64,000 nt of DNA from NCBI GenBank assembly GCA_028716975.1, contig JAQUOU010000017.1:1-64000 (forward strand). The letters run 5' to 3'. A program made the translations under genes and the position numbers. Under the pieces are notes generated by a model that saw only the letters and a list, made by a program, of their open reading frames with translations, ran no database searches and had not been told where the DNA came from. The first letter of the stretch is position 1; every line of letters starts with the position of its first letter. Shown here piece by piece: positions 47,083 through 58,392 of this stretch. This DNA comes from Methylobacter sp. (lineage in GTDB: Bacteria; Pseudomonadota; Gammaproteobacteria; Methylococcales; Methylomonadaceae).

Positions 47083-47598
47083 CTATTTTATCATATCCAG
47101 CTTAATCACTTTCCATGCGGCTATTTTTTGCTCTAGCCTTAGTGAAGCAAAGGCAGGACTTGTTGATGGCAGCCGCTGATATTCAAGATATGAAAAGCGC
47201 TTATTAAGTATTGGCAGAATATGTTTTTTATAGACTTTTTCAGCCATTCCGCCGTTAAAATACACATGCCTGATAAGCTGGTATTCATCAAAAAAGCTCG
47301 TAAAGTCATTTATTGTAATTGATGACAGCTCTATATTTGAATCCAAACTGCCCAGTCGCTTGCAACTTTGCAGCACATCCCAGACCGCTACGCCATTTTC
47401 AAGTAAAATCTCTTTACGCTGCTGATAACCAAGCTCGGGATAGGCAGCGAATAATGCGCCCATGATAGGCCAAAACGCATTACCGGGATGTCCATAATAT
47501 TGCTGTTTGAGCAATGAGGCTACGCCAGGCATGGATCCCAATATCAATATTTCTGCATTTGTGGAAACAAGAGGAGCAAATCCTTCTATATCAGACAT
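47083..47598 (-). CDS. Uracil/hypoxanthine-DNA glycosylase superfamily protein
   Basis: This 171-residue protein of the UDG superfamily is closest to family 6 hypoxanthine-DNA glycosylases. It has the first active-site segment LILGSMPGVASL, then YYGHPGNAFWPIMGALF, ENGVAVWDVLQSC and the final LPSTSPAF loop. It should excise deaminated bases. The start at 47598 lies 93 nt from the divergent rdgC gene, which also serves DNA maintenance. Confidence 0.87.
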   Translation of the reverse strand: MSDIEGFAPLVSTNAEILILGSMPGVASLLKQQYYGHPGNAFWPIMGALFAAYPELGYQQRKEILLENGVAVWDVLQSCKRLGSLDSNIELSSITINDFTSFFDEYQLIRHVYFNGGMAEKVYKKHILPILNKRFSYLEYQRLPSTSPAFASLRLEQKIAAWKVIKLDMIK

Positions 47599-47691
47599 CT
47601 ATACTCATCATAAAATTTACTTTATTTTTATACCTACCGTTAAATTTGCGATAATACTTGGTTTATATTTTGAATAGGGTATCCATTACGC

Positions 47692-48600
47692 ATGTGGTTT
47701 AAAAATCTTAGCATTTTTCGTCTTACCGAAGCCTTCACTTTATCTTCAGAAGTATTTGAGCAAAAGCTCGAATCCATGAGTTTTCGCCCTTGCGGTCCTC
47801 ATCAGGAGTTTGCATTCGGCTGGACCCCACCACTAGGCAAAACGTCGCAACAACTGGTGCATAGCGCTAATGGCTTTTTTATGCTGTGCGGGAAAAAGGA
47901 AGAAAAAGTTCTACCGGCTGCTGTAGTTAATGAAATGGTTCAGGAAAAAATTCTTGAAGCAGAAGACAAGCAAGGTCATAAATTATCCAAAAAAGAGCGT
48001 ACCACTCTCAAAGATGAGCTTATTTTTGAGTTACTGCCAAAGGCATTCACATTTTCAAGCAAAACTTACGCTTATATTGACCCTAAAGGCGGCTGGCTGA
48101 TTGTCGATGCCGCCTCTGCAAAAAAAACCGAGGATTTGCTTAGTAGTCTGCGTAAATGCCTGGGTTCATTGCCGGCTGTTCCACTCAATATGATCGAAAA
48201 ACCTGTCACCACCATGACCGCCTGGTTAATAAATAATCAGGCTCCTGAAGATATCACCATTGAAAACGAATGCGAATTGCGCTCGCCCGAAGAAGAAGGC
48301 GGTATTATTCGCTGTAAACGCCATGATCTCACTCTGCCTGAGATCAAAAATCATCTGGATACCGGCAAAGAGGTTATTAAACTGGCAGTAAACTGGGCAG
48401 ATCGAATTTCCTTCATCATAGATGAAAATTTGTCCATTAAACGCCTGAGATTCCTTGATTTGATTCAGGATCAGGTGGGTGATGTCGAAACCCATGATGA
48501 AGCAGAACGGTTTGATGTGGACTTTTCAATTATGTCATTGGAATTGTCAAACTTTCTGCCGCGTTTAATAGAGTTATTCGGCGGAGAAAACAAAGCATAA
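47692..48600 (+). CDS. rdgC: Recombination-associated protein RdgC
   Basis: RdgC is a ring-forming DNA-binding protein that limits RecA access to DNA. The 302-residue length is normal. The N-terminus MWFKNLSIFRLTEAF and the conserved FRPCGPHQEFAFGWTPPLG are diagnostic, and GWLIVDAASAKKTEDLLSSL follows. ATG 47692 starts the gene. A bidirectional terminator follows at 48741. Confidence 0.95.
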   Translation: MWFKNLSIFRLTEAFTLSSEVFEQKLESMSFRPCGPHQEFAFGWTPPLGKTSQQLVHSANGFFMLCGKKEEKVLPAAVVNEMVQEKILEAEDKQGHKLSKKERTTLKDELIFELLPKAFTFSSKTYAYIDPKGGWLIVDAASAKKTEDLLSSLRKCLGSLPAVPLNMIEKPVTTMTAWLINNQAPEDITIENECELRSPEEEGGIIRCKRHDLTLPEIKNHLDTGKEVIKLAVNWADRISFIIDENLSIKRLRFLDLIQDQVGDVETHDEAERFDVDFSIMSLELSNFLPRLIELFGGENKA

Positions 48601-48740
48601 TCCTAAATAAAGAGCAGTTAATATTGAAAGCTTTTTACCTGCATGGATATCTTATGTTTTGAGGGCGAAATTATTTACGTATGAGATAGTGCTTATACTT
48701 TTAGCTTATCCAATAAACATAAGCGGATAAAAACTCAAAA

Positions 48741-48771
48741 AAAAGCCCGAGGAATTGATCCTCGGGCTTTT
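48741..48771. terminator. Bidirectional terminator between rdgC and a lipoprotein gene
   Basis: A 13-bp perfect stem AAAAGCCCGAGGA (48741-48753) / TCCTCGGGCTTTT (48759-48771) has a 5-nt loop and A/T tracts on both sides. It can end transcripts from both convergent genes. Confidence 0.92.
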
Positions 48772-48795
48772 TTCCCGCTCCAAAATAATAATGAT

Positions 48796-49074
48796 TTATT
48801 TCATCATTGATTTTTTGAACATGTTATCCAGTTTGCTGTTTGTATCTTGAGCATATTGAGCTGCACGATTTGCCGCAGATTCTGCAGCTGCTGCTTTTGC
48901 TGCAGCATCTGAAGCTGCGCTTTGCGCACTAGCCGCATCTGAAGATGCCTGGGCAACAGAAGTTTTCAAACCATCAATTTGTGATTGTAAACCTTCCACA
49001 TCTGAAGTACTTGCGCAACCGACTACCAAACTGGCAGCCAGAGCAATCATTGATAATTTTACTACTTTTTTCAT
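48796..49074 (-). CDS. Alanine-zipper lipoprotein (Lpp/OprI-like)
   Basis: This 92-residue outer-membrane lipoprotein has a signal peptide with lipobox LVVGC (Cys20). The mature part is a long helix with a 3-4 spaced alanine pattern (ASSDAASAQSAASDAAAKAA), typical of trimeric alanine-zipper lipoproteins such as Lpp or OprI. It ends in KKSMMK, so a terminal Lys that could bond to peptidoglycan is present. The next gene upstream is an L,D-transpeptidase, the enzyme class that makes such bonds, though a single C-terminal position does not prove it. Confidence 0.85.
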   Translation of the reverse strand: MKKVVKLSMIALAASLVVGCASTSDVEGLQSQIDGLKTSVAQASSDAASAQSAASDAAAKAAAAESAANRAAQYAQDTNSKLDNMFKKSMMK

Positions 49075-49159
49075 ATTATTTTCCTTATTTCAGAGTTATT
49101 ACTACAAAAAACCTTATAGCTGAAAACAATTCTAGCATTGTTAATTATATTTTCCAGTT

Positions 49160-49702
49160 TTATTTTATTTTCACTATCGTCCCTTTATCCAGCCATTGAC
49201 TTAGATGATCAATCTGCCTGTTAGTCAATGCAATACATCCATGCGTCCAATTCATTGTTTTGTGAACTTCTTCGTCAGCTCGCCCCAGTCCATGAATACC
49301 GATACGGCCGCCTAATGGAGTATTTTGAGGGGGTGTTTGATGATACCGATGCGCGGTGACAATATTATTGTAGGTTGCTTGATCAATAATTCCCTCTACC
49401 AAAGCATTTTGAGCATCTTCTACAGAAGGATAGGTTAAGCCAAAAAACTTTCGATAAGAACTTCTTTCACCCACCCAGCCAATTCTATAACTGCCGAAGG
49501 GCGTAATGTTATCTCCCCGATGCGTTTTAAGGCCTGCCCCGCCTCGACCGATAGCAATATCATTTAAGGTTTCAAGAGTTTTATTGCCTTTTTTTACTTC
49601 TATCGTAAGCGCAGACGTATCCACTAACAGCCAAATTTTATTATCCGCAAATACACTTAGAAAGAAAAAACCACAAAATAACAATAAATAAATTCGCAAC
49701 AT
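49160..49702 (-). CDS. L,D-transpeptidase (YkuD-type)
   Basis: This 180-residue exported protein has an N-terminal signal (LRIYLLLFCGFFFLSVFAD). The YkuD catalytic domain follows, with IGIHGLGRADEEVHK and the active-site Cys in NWTHGCIALTNRQIDHLSQW. Such enzymes cross-link peptidoglycan or attach lipoproteins to it. There is no separate LysM or other binding domain. The start at 49702 lies 72 nt from the divergent pgm gene. Confidence 0.9.
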   Translation of the reverse strand: MLRIYLLLFCGFFFLSVFADNKIWLLVDTSALTIEVKKGNKTLETLNDIAIGRGGAGLKTHRGDNITPFGSYRIGWVGERSSYRKFFGLTYPSVEDAQNALVEGIIDQATYNNIVTAHRYHQTPPQNTPLGGRIGIHGLGRADEEVHKTMNWTHGCIALTNRQIDHLSQWLDKGTIVKIK

Positions 49703-49765
49703 ACATAGCTCTACACTAGATAATAATTTTGGTGTATTTTAGCACTAGTTTAATCACCGCATTAA

Positions 49766-51409
<1,644 letters not shown>

Positions 51410-51452
51410 AAATAACTCCAGCTTACAAAAAAATTTTCGTATCTTGTTCTTT

Positions 51453-51617
51453 GGGTAACCTCTAATAATACAGTGCTTCGACTGGGCTCTCCTGAGCTTG
51501 TCGAAGGGCTCAGCACGAACGGCTCAAATATTATCAATAAGTTACGTTCGTGGTGAGTCGTGAGCTTGCCGAACGGTCGAACCACGAACGTAACTTATTT
51601 TCAGAGCTTCTCTTTAA
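51453..51617. repeat. Miniature element, mosaic of the TTAAGG-end family, with 19-bp palindrome
   Basis: The left end GGGTAACCTCTAATAAT resembles the 5004/33343 type; the right end (TTCAGAGCTTCTCTTTAA) resembles the 31273 type. Inside are a REP unit and a perfect 19-bp inverted repeat, AATAAGTTACGTTCGTGGT (51536-51554) and its complement (51581-51599) with a 26-bp spacer. It lies between convergent pgm and the ZIP transporter gene. Confidence 0.7.
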
Positions 51618-51626
51618 ATGCCTTCT

Positions 51627-52478
51627 TTACGGATTCCTGCTCAGAGGCATGCCTTGACCCACTATTTCAACATTGTGAGCAATAGTGTGCAATGAGCAAA
51701 TCAGCAGTACACCTGCAGCAATCAATGCAATCTGTTGCAAGGAAGTTTTCAGATCGGTTTTTTTATGCAGGGACGGTATCAAATCAGCCACTGCAATATA
51801 TATAAAGCTTGAAGCTGCCAACGCCAGAAAGTATGGCAGGCTGTCATGCAGATCTCCCAGACTAAAATAAGCTATAACACCGCCCAGAACCGTCGTTAAA
51901 CTGGCCAGCAGGTTATAAAAAAAAGCCTTGCTCCTGGAATAACCGCTATGTAATAAAATTGCAAAATCCCCTACTTCCTGGGGAATTTCATGGGCCGCAA
52001 CGGCAAGACTGGTCACTATGCCCAATTTGACATCGGTTAAAAATGCAGCGGCAATTAATATTCCATCGACAAAATTGTGTATGCCGTCGCCCAGGATAAT
52101 TAAAGTGCCGGCCGACTTATGTCCATGACTGTGGCTATGTGCATGATCATTCTCCTGCTCATCATCGCCATGCGCTTCACAACTGCCGTAATGGCAATGC
52201 CGCCATATCAACAGTTTTTCCAGGACAAAAAAACCGAGCACGCCCGCTAAAATGGTTCCTGACAAGGATTGAAACTGCTCCGGCTTAACTTCTTCAAAAG
52301 CCTGAGGAATCAAGCCCCAAAACGCAACAGCGAGTAAAGCGCCAATGGCAAAACTGATTCCATGCGGCAAGATATAGTTTCTGTGATTATCCTGCAATAA
52401 CAGAAAGACCGAGGCCGCCAGAACACTTAATACGCCGCCGACGGCGGTAAAGATGATAATCAATATCAATAAATTCAC
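51627..52478 (-). CDS. ZIP-family metal transporter
   Basis: This 283-residue inner-membrane transporter of the ZIP family moves zinc or related divalent metals into the cytoplasm. About eight membrane segments flank a histidine-rich loop (ENDHAHSHSHGHKS, near residues 105-120). The metal-site helices are GDGIHNFVDGILIAAAF and AVAAHEIPQEVGDFAIL, the family signature. The metal specificity is not certain. It is followed 4 nt upstream on this strand by pgeF, so it may share that transcript. Confidence 0.9.
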   Translation of the reverse strand: MNLLILIIIFTAVGGVLSVLAASVFLLLQDNHRNYILPHGISFAIGALLAVAFWGLIPQAFEEVKPEQFQSLSGTILAGVLGFFVLEKLLIWRHCHYGSCEAHGDDEQENDHAHSHSHGHKSAGTLIILGDGIHNFVDGILIAAAFLTDVKLGIVTSLAVAAHEIPQEVGDFAILLHSGYSRSKAFFYNLLASLTTVLGGVIAYFSLGDLHDSLPYFLALAASSFIYIAVADLIPSLHKKTDLKTSLQQIALIAAGVLLICSLHTIAHNVEIVGQGMPLSRNP

Positions 52479-52482
52479 TACT

Positions 52483-53220
52483 TCATTCTCTCCAGATTAG
52501 TGTAGCCATGCGCCCTGTTTGCGTTTCCCGGCGATAAGAATAAAAACGCTCATGCTCGATGAACGTACAGTGTGTGCCGCCATAAACCCTGTCTATAATA
52601 CCGAGTGCTGCCAGATTAATGCGCGCCAATTGATAGATATCAGCCAGCCATTTGCCGTTACCTTGTTTTTTAAAGGCAATCCGGAATTCTGCGGATTTTT
52701 CCAGAAAAGCGCTACGGACTTCAGCGCCTACTTCAAAACACTCAGGCCCGATCGCGGGCCCCAGCCAAACCAGCAAATCTTTCTTTTGCATGGCGTTTAT
52801 CGTATTGCTGATCACCCCCGCCAACAACCCCCGCCAGCCGGCATGAATTGCAGCTATTTGTGTTCCTTCAGTATCGCAAACCAGCAGGGGTAAACAATCG
52901 GCTGTCAGCACGGCACAAACAATCCCGGACTCGCAGGTAAAACTGGCATCGGCTGGTTGCAATGAAGTGGATTCTACTGCATTAATGGCCAAGTTACTGT
53001 GTATTTGCTGAAGCCATAGCGGCTCTGAGGGCAAATCAAGCATAGCTTTGATCACCTGTCTGTTTTTCTTAACGCTCTCATCGTTATCGCCCACATGCAG
53101 GGCAGGATTAAGACTTGCGTAGGCGCCGCGACTGACTCCACCGGTACGCAATGTAGTGGCTGCATGAATATTAGCCGGCGCCTGCCAATCCGGTGCCAGC
53201 CAGTGTTTAACCCTGTTCAT
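52483..53220 (-). CDS. pgeF: Peptidoglycan editing factor / laccase-domain protein PgeF (YfiH)
   Basis: PgeF is thought to remove wrong amino acids from peptidoglycan precursors; the family is also called polyphenol oxidase. The 245-residue protein has LWLQQIHSN, VLTADCLPLLVCD and IAAIHAGWRGLLAGVI, holding the conserved His, Cys and His of the metal/active site, and the C-terminal SYRRETQTGRMATLIW. It overlaps rluD by 14 nt, the same pair and order as in other gammaproteobacteria. Confidence 0.92.
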   Translation of the reverse strand: MNRVKHWLAPDWQAPANIHAATTLRTGGVSRGAYASLNPALHVGDNDESVKKNRQVIKAMLDLPSEPLWLQQIHSNLAINAVESTSLQPADASFTCESGIVCAVLTADCLPLLVCDTEGTQIAAIHAGWRGLLAGVISNTINAMQKKDLLVWLGPAIGPECFEVGAEVRSAFLEKSAEFRIAFKKQGNGKWLADIYQLARINLAALGIIDRVYGGTHCTFIEHERFYSYRRETQTGRMATLIWRE

Positions 53221-54151
53221 TTTCGGTTAATGCCTCAAGCAGACTGATCATATCTTCAGGCATAGGCTGTTCCCATTCACAATATTCATCAGTAAGAGGA
53301 TGTTGCAAGCCCAATTTTGCTGCATGCAAAGCCTGACGCTTAAAACTCCGCAATTCTTTTTCCAGCCGCTCACTGCAACCCGGCGGTATTTGAAACCGCC
53401 CGCCATAAACCTGGTCACCCAGCAACGGATAGCGAATATGCGCCATATGCACTCTGATTTGATGAGTACGGCCGCTTTCAAGCTTAACCTGAACCTGGGT
53501 ATGACTGGTAAAACGCTGCACAACACGATAATGCGTCACAGCGGATTTCCCAGACTCTTTAACTGCAAAGCGCTTACGATCGGCTGGATGCCTGCCGATC
53601 GGTTCATCTACAGTTCCGCCCGCAGTCATGCGTCCTCGGGTGATCGCCAGATATTCGCGAGTAATATCTCTGTCCTGTAGTTGTTGCGTCAGACTGTTAT
53701 GGGCCTGCAATGTTTTGGCAATCATCAGCAAGCCGCTGGTCTCCTTATCGATCCGGTGGACAATCCCTGCCCTGGGCAATATTTCAAGGTTCGGGTCGTG
53801 GTTTAGCAGGGCGTTTAGCAGAGTCCCGCTCCAGTTTCCAATGGCCGGATGCACGACCAAACCGGCCGGTTTATTTACAACTAATAAGCTTTCGTCCTCG
53901 AAAACGATATCCAGGGAAATTTTTTCCGCTTCGAACATCACCACAACTTCGGCTTCAGCATCCAGCATTATTATTTCGCCGCCGTCAAGCTTGTCTTTTG
54001 GCTTAAGCGTCAAGCCGTTTACCTGTACCCGGCCAGCTTTCACCCAGGTTTGCAGTTTACTGCGCGAATAATCCGCAAACAGTTCGGCAAGCACTTGGTC
54101 CAAACGCATGCCGGCCATTTCAAAAGGCACTTCTGCCGTTAATCTTGTCAT
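53207..54151 (-). CDS. rluD: 23S rRNA pseudouridine synthase RluD
   Basis: RluD makes pseudouridines in helix 69 of 23S rRNA. The 314-residue protein has an N-terminal S4 RNA-binding domain (LDQVLAELFADYSRSKLQTW). The catalytic Asp lies in IVHRIDKETSGLLMIAKT, with VKLESGRTHQIRVHMA downstream. It is divergent from bamD and overlaps pgeF, the standard neighbourhood. Confidence 0.95.
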   Translation of the reverse strand: MTRLTAEVPFEMAGMRLDQVLAELFADYSRSKLQTWVKAGRVQVNGLTLKPKDKLDGGEIIMLDAEAEVVVMFEAEKISLDIVFEDESLLVVNKPAGLVVHPAIGNWSGTLLNALLNHDPNLEILPRAGIVHRIDKETSGLLMIAKTLQAHNSLTQQLQDRDITREYLAITRGRMTAGGTVDEPIGRHPADRKRFAVKESGKSAVTHYRVVQRFTSHTQVQVKLESGRTHQIRVHMAHIRYPLLGDQVYGGRFQIPPGCSERLEKELRSFKRQALHAAKLGLQHPLTDEYCEWEQPMPEDMISLLEALTENEQG

Positions 54152-54269
54152 AACAAGTTCTTCTGATTAACCCATTGTTAAGTTATACTCACACAATAAA
54201 TATACACTTCGAATCATCGCAGTATATCCGGCGAGGAAACCTCTAATATTACAACGTGTCGTTAGCACT

Positions 54270-55109
54270 ATGCGATTAATTTTAATAAAATTTTTATTTA
54301 TCTGTTGTTTAGGCTTGTCTCTTCAAGGCTGTGAAACGCTCAAAAGCCTCACTTCTTCGGATACTGAGAAGGAAGATGAATATGCTGACTGGAATTCGGA
54401 AAAATTTCGCAGTGAAGCTAAAACAGCAGTAGAAGCGGGTAATTACGAAAAGGCCATCAAATTATACGAAGCACTTGAGTCACGTTATCCGTTTGGCGAA
54501 GAATCGGCTCAAACACAGTTGGATATTGCGTACGCTTATTACAAAAATAACGACCCGGATTCCGCAATTTCCGCCGTCGACCGCTTTGTTAAAATCAACC
54601 CGCGTAATCCCAGTGTAGACTATGCGTACTATTTGAAAGGGCTGGTAAATTATAATCGCGGAATTGGATTTATTGATCGTTTCCTGCCCACGGATATTTC
54701 ACAACGTGATCCCGGCAGCGCTAAGGATGCCTATGAGAATTTTGCCGATCTGATACGCAGATTCCCGGAAAGTAAATATGTGCCCGATGCCAGGCAAAGA
54801 ATGATTGCGCTTAAAAACAATCTGGCTATGCATGAAGTCCATGTCGCACGCTTCTATATGAAACGCAAAGCTTATATAGCTGCCGTGAACAGGGCTTCGA
54901 ATGTTATTGAGAAATACCAGCGTGCGCCTGCGGTTCCTTATGCACTGCAAATCATGCAGGAAGCTTATACTAAGCTTGACTTGCCGGATCTTGCGAAAGA
55001 TGTCAGTAAAGTGTATGAGCAAAACTACCCGAATGGGCCACCTGTACTCGAGCATAAAAATTCGACAGTCTCACATCAGGTTTGGGATTTTATAGGTCTT
55101 GAAAAATAA
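54270..55109 (+). CDS. bamD: Outer-membrane assembly lipoprotein BamD
   Basis: BamD is the essential lipoprotein of the BAM complex that inserts beta-barrel proteins. The 279-residue protein has a signal peptide with lipobox SLQGC (Cys21). TPR repeats follow (YEKAIKLYEALESRYPFGE, QTQLDIAYAYYKNNDPDSAI, PDARQRMIALKNNLAMHEV). ATG 54270 lacks a strong ribosome binding site; an AGGAAACCTC sequence 30 nt upstream is part of a solitary repeat end. Confidence 0.95.
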   Translation: MRLILIKFLFICCLGLSLQGCETLKSLTSSDTEKEDEYADWNSEKFRSEAKTAVEAGNYEKAIKLYEALESRYPFGEESAQTQLDIAYAYYKNNDPDSAISAVDRFVKINPRNPSVDYAYYLKGLVNYNRGIGFIDRFLPTDISQRDPGSAKDAYENFADLIRRFPESKYVPDARQRMIALKNNLAMHEVHVARFYMKRKAYIAAVNRASNVIEKYQRAPAVPYALQIMQEAYTKLDLPDLAKDVSKVYEQNYPNGPPVLEHKNSTVSHQVWDFIGLEK

Positions 55110-55120
55110 GGGAAGAAATT

Positions 55121-55151
55121 AAGGCGGGTTATCTATAAACACACCCGCCTT
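55121..55151. terminator. Terminator-like hairpin between convergent bamD and phoU
   Basis: AAGGCGGGT (55121-55129) pairs perfectly with ACCCGCCTT (55143-55151) around a 13-nt loop; short T and A runs flank it. It sits exactly between the 3' ends of two convergent genes. Confidence 0.65.
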
Positions 55152-55162
55152 TAAGCATGGCA

Positions 55163-55888
55163 TTAAGACAACAGCTGGTCTTTCATTTTCTTTTCCAATT
55201 CCGCCTGGTTCAGATGCCGGACATCTTCTCCTTTAATCATATAAATCAGGTGATTACAGATATAACAGGCATGATCGCCAATTCTTTCCATAGCACGGAC
55301 GGTCCAAAGCACATTTAAAGTCCGGGTAATATTTCTTGGATCTTCCATCATATGGGTAATTAATTGCCTGATAATACTGTCATATTCACGATCGACATTT
55401 TCATCCCGGCCGGTAATCTCGGCTACTTCATCTATATTCATTCTGGCAAATGAATCCAGCGCCCCGTGCAGCATGTCCTTAACCAGATCAGCCATATGTT
55501 GTAGTTCATAAAATTGATAGCCATTAGCTTCGGCATCCGATATCCGGATGGCCATTTTAGCGATACGCTCAGCCAGATCTCCAATTATTTCAATTTCACT
55601 AATAATTTTAATTACTGCAATTATTAATCTCAAGTCAAATGCAGCAGGTTGCCTCAACGCTAAAATCTGAGTACATTCCAAATCTATATCCATTTCCATG
55701 GCGTCGATCCGGTTATCCTGCTTGATAACTTGCTCAGCTATTTCCGAGTCGCCGTTTATGAACGCTTTTACTGCCAGGTCTATTTGCCGCTCAACCAGCC
55801 CGCCCATGTTTAAAACTTTATTGCGTATATCTTCCAGCTCTTTATTAAACTGTCCGGATATATGCTGCCCTATTTTACTGTTATCCAT
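55163..55888 (-). CDS. phoU: Phosphate signalling protein PhoU
   Basis: PhoU links the Pst transporter to the PhoR kinase and represses the Pho regulon when phosphate is plentiful. The 241-residue protein contains two related three-helix repeats with the conserved motifs RQPAAFDLRLIIAVIKI and NVLWTVRAMERIGDHAC, the latter carrying an acidic/aromatic metal site. It is the last gene of pstSCAB-phoU, 13 nt after pstB. Confidence 0.95.
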   Translation of the reverse strand: MDNSKIGQHISGQFNKELEDIRNKVLNMGGLVERQIDLAVKAFINGDSEIAEQVIKQDNRIDAMEMDIDLECTQILALRQPAAFDLRLIIAVIKIISEIEIIGDLAERIAKMAIRISDAEANGYQFYELQHMADLVKDMLHGALDSFARMNIDEVAEITGRDENVDREYDSIIRQLITHMMEDPRNITRTLNVLWTVRAMERIGDHACYICNHLIYMIKGEDVRHLNQAELEKKMKDQLLS

Positions 55889-55901
55889 AGTCTGCTCCTA
55901 A

Positions 55902-56735
55902 TTATCCATACCGGCCGGTAATATAGTCTTCTGTTTGCTTTTTAGTAGGATTGGTAAATAACTGGCTGGTGCTGCCCATCTCAATTAATTCACCCATATA
56001 CATAAATGCCGTGTAATCAGAGACACGCGCGGCTTGCTGCATATTGTGAGTCACTATAATAATAGTATATTTCTCTTTAAGCTCATTAATTAATTCTTCT
56101 ATTTTTAACGTTGAAATCGGGTCCAGCGCCGATGCCGGCTCATCCAGCAACAACACTTCAGGCTCTATTGCAATTGCCCTGGCAATAACCAGTCTTTGTT
56201 GTTGCCCGCCGGAAATTCCTAAGGCATTGTCATTCAGGCGATCTTTCATTTCATCCCAAAGCGCCGCGCCGCGTAATGCGTTTTCAACTGTTTCCTCCAA
56301 TATCCGCTTATCATTAACGCCCTGAATTCGAAGACCGTAAGCTACATTTTCAAAGATGGATTTGGGGAAAGGATTAGGCTTTTGAAATACCATCCCGACG
56401 CGGCGGCGCAAAGCCGCAACGTTTATGGATTTATCATAGATATTTTCATTATCAAGCAGGATTTTCCCTTCGATCTTTGCGCTGTCCACTAGGTCATTCA
56501 TGCGGTTAATGCAGCGCAGCAAGGTGGACTTACCACAACCGCTGGGGCCGATATAGGCGGTTACTTTTTTCTTGGGCATTTCCATGTTAATGCTGTGCAA
56601 TGCCTGTTTTTCGCCGTAAAACAGGTTTAAATTTTCTACCTTGATACAGGTTTCGCTCCGCGTATCCTGAGTTCCCTTATTGCGTAAAACAGAGCTCATA
56701 TCAATTGCATGTGTGCGTACTTGTTGTGCTGTCAT
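55902..56735 (-). CDS. pstB: Phosphate ABC transporter ATP-binding protein PstB
   Basis: PstB powers phosphate uptake. From the ATG at 56735, one base after the pstA stop codon, it is 277 residues; the longer frame up to 56891 would overlap pstA and has no family match there. Walker A is GPSGCGKST, the signature [11 protein letters not shown] (unusually GISGGQ for LSGGQ), Walker [14 protein letters not shown] and the switch [10 protein letters not shown]. The N-terminal [17 protein letters not shown] is typical. Confidence 0.95.
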   Translation of the reverse strand: MTAQQVRTHAIDMSSVLRNKGTQDTRSETCIKVENLNLFYGEKQALHSINMEMPKKKVTAYIGPSGCGKSTLLRCINRMNDLVDSAKIEGKILLDNENIYDKSINVAALRRRVGMVFQKPNPFPKSIFENVAYGLRIQGVNDKRILEETVENALRGAALWDEMKDRLNDNALGISGGQQQRLVIARAIAIEPEVLLLDEPASALDPISTLKIEELINELKEKYTIIIVTHNMQQAARVSDYTAFMYMGELIEMGSTSQLFTNPTKKQTEDYITGRYG

Positions 56736-56736
56736 C

Positions 56737-58392
56737 TTAACCTTCCAGTGCCCGATATTTTTCTCGCAAATTATTTCTGATGATAATTGCAGCCAGATTA
56801 AGCCCGACAATGACCAAAACCAATAATAATGCCGTCGCATAAACCAATGGCCTCGCTGCCTCAACATTGGGACTTTGAAAACCGACATCATAAATATGAA
56901 AACCCAGGTGCATAAATTTTCTGTCTAAATGTAAAAAGGGGAAATTGCCGTCTAATGGCAATGTTGGCGCCAGCTTGACCACACCCACCAGCATTAATGG
57001 CGCTACTTCTCCCGCTGCCCGCGCAACCGCCAGAATCAAGCCGGTCATCATAGCAGGGCTTGCCATAGGCAGGACGGTAAGCCATAAGGTCTCAAGTTTA
57101 GTAGCCCCTAATGCCAGGCTGCCTTCGCGTATGGAACTGGGGATGCGCGCCAAACCCTCTTCCGTTGACACGATTACAACGGGTAAAGTTAACAAGGCCA
57201 GAGTAATTGAAGCCCACAACAATCCCGGCGTACCGTAAACCGGAGCAGGAGCTGATTCAGGAAAAAACAATTGGTCGATGTTACCGCCCAAAATATAAAC
57301 AAAAAAGCCTAACCCGAAGACCCCGTAAACGACAGAGGGAACACCGGCCAGATTATTAACTGCAATTCTAATCAGCCGGGTAGTAAAACCTTGTTTCGCG
57401 TATTCGCGCAAATATACCGCGGCAATCACGCCAAATGGCGTGACAATAACCGACATCATCATAACCATCATGACTGTACCGAATATAGCCGGAAAAATGC
57501 CGCCTTCGGTATTGGCTTCGCGCGGATCATCGGCTAAAAATTCCACCACCTTAGTCCCATAGTGAGCGATTTTTTCAAACAAACTCATCGTATTAGGCTT
57601 GAATGCTCTAACCACCTTAGCCAATGGAATTTCCAGCGTGCTGCCGTTTTCGGTTTTGGCAACCAGTCTATCGCGTCTTATTTTCTGATACAGCTCAGCT
57701 AACTGTGCCTGATATTGCTTATATTGCTCTTGAAAACCTGCCTTTTCTTCAGCAATTTGTTGTTTTGCCGCATCATCCAGACGGTTTTTCAATTCCAGTT
57801 TTCTCTGTTTAAGCCTTAACCGTTCCAACCCATAGTTTATCGCGCCAATTTCCTTTTTTTCCAAATGAGCAATTTCCTTAAAAACCGCTAATGCCTCTTC
57901 AATTCTTGCTTGAACGACAGGCCACGCCTGTTCACCAGTAGCGATAGTTTTGCCGTTTTCTTTAACTTCGAGCAACTGTCCATAAAAATTACCCCACTCC
58001 CGGCGTTCAACAACCATAATATCGGCCGGCTCGCTCTGGTCCTTGACATTGCGTTCCTGTATCCAGCGAAAGTCACTACCCGTCACGTCACGGTTACCTG
58101 TTTTAATTAAATACTGGACCAGGGTTTCTTCATTCTCGGCCATTTTAAAGCCAGTCGATTTAGCCATCGCGGCCGGCGTTATGCTGGTATCCACTTTCTC
58201 GCCAATAATTATCTGGGGTTGTTTGCCTTCCTCCATATAATTAAACTGCATCACTTGAGATGGCCAGAAATGGCCTATCCCACGTACGGTAACCAAGCCC
58301 AGCACTCCCACAATCATAATAAGGCTGGTGCTGACTGCCGCCGCATTGAGCCATATCCAGGGTGCTCCGCTTTTAAACCAGGATTTCATCAT
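56737..58392 (-). CDS. pstA: Phosphate ABC transporter permease PstA (long form)
   Basis: This inner-membrane permease has 551 residues, against about 300 in E. coli. The permease core is at the C-terminus, with the EAA-type loop [23 protein letters not shown]... near residues 410-440. The extra ~270 residues between the first helix and the core form a soluble domain with a coiled-coil-like, lysine/glutamine-rich part. Long PstA proteins occur in pseudomonads and other gammaproteobacteria. Its ATG overlaps the pstC stop by 4 nt. Confidence 0.93.
   Translation of the reverse strand: MMKSWFKSGAPWIWLNAAAVSTSLIMIVGVLGLVTVRGIGHFWPSQVMQFNYMEEGKQPQIIIGEKVDTSITPAAMAKSTGFKMAENEETLVQYLIKTGNRDVTGSDFRWIQERNVKDQSEPADIMVVERREWGNFYGQLLEVKENGKTIATGEQAWPVVQARIEEALAVFKEIAHLEKKEIGAINYGLERLRLKQRKLELKNRLDDAAKQQIAEEKAGFQEQYKQYQAQLAELYQKIRRDRLVAKTENGSTLEIPLAKVVRAFKPNTMSLFEKIAHYGTKVVEFLADDPREANTEGGIFPAIFGTVMMVMMMSVIVTPFGVIAAVYLREYAKQGFTTRLIRIAVNNLAGVPSVVYGVFGLGFFVYILGGNIDQLFFPESAPAPVYGTPGLLWASITLALLTLPVVIVSTEEGLARIPSSIREGSLALGATKLETLWLTVLPMASPAMMTGLILAVARAAGEVAPLMLVGVVKLAPTLPLDGNFPFLHLDRKFMHLGFHIYDVGFQSPNVEAARPLVYATALLLVLVIVGLNLAAIIIRNNLREKYRALEG

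Noticed and set aside
55902-56891. Longer PstB start at 56891
   Set aside because: It would overlap the pstA coding region by about 150 nt; the ATG at 56735 directly after pstA gives the normal PstB length.
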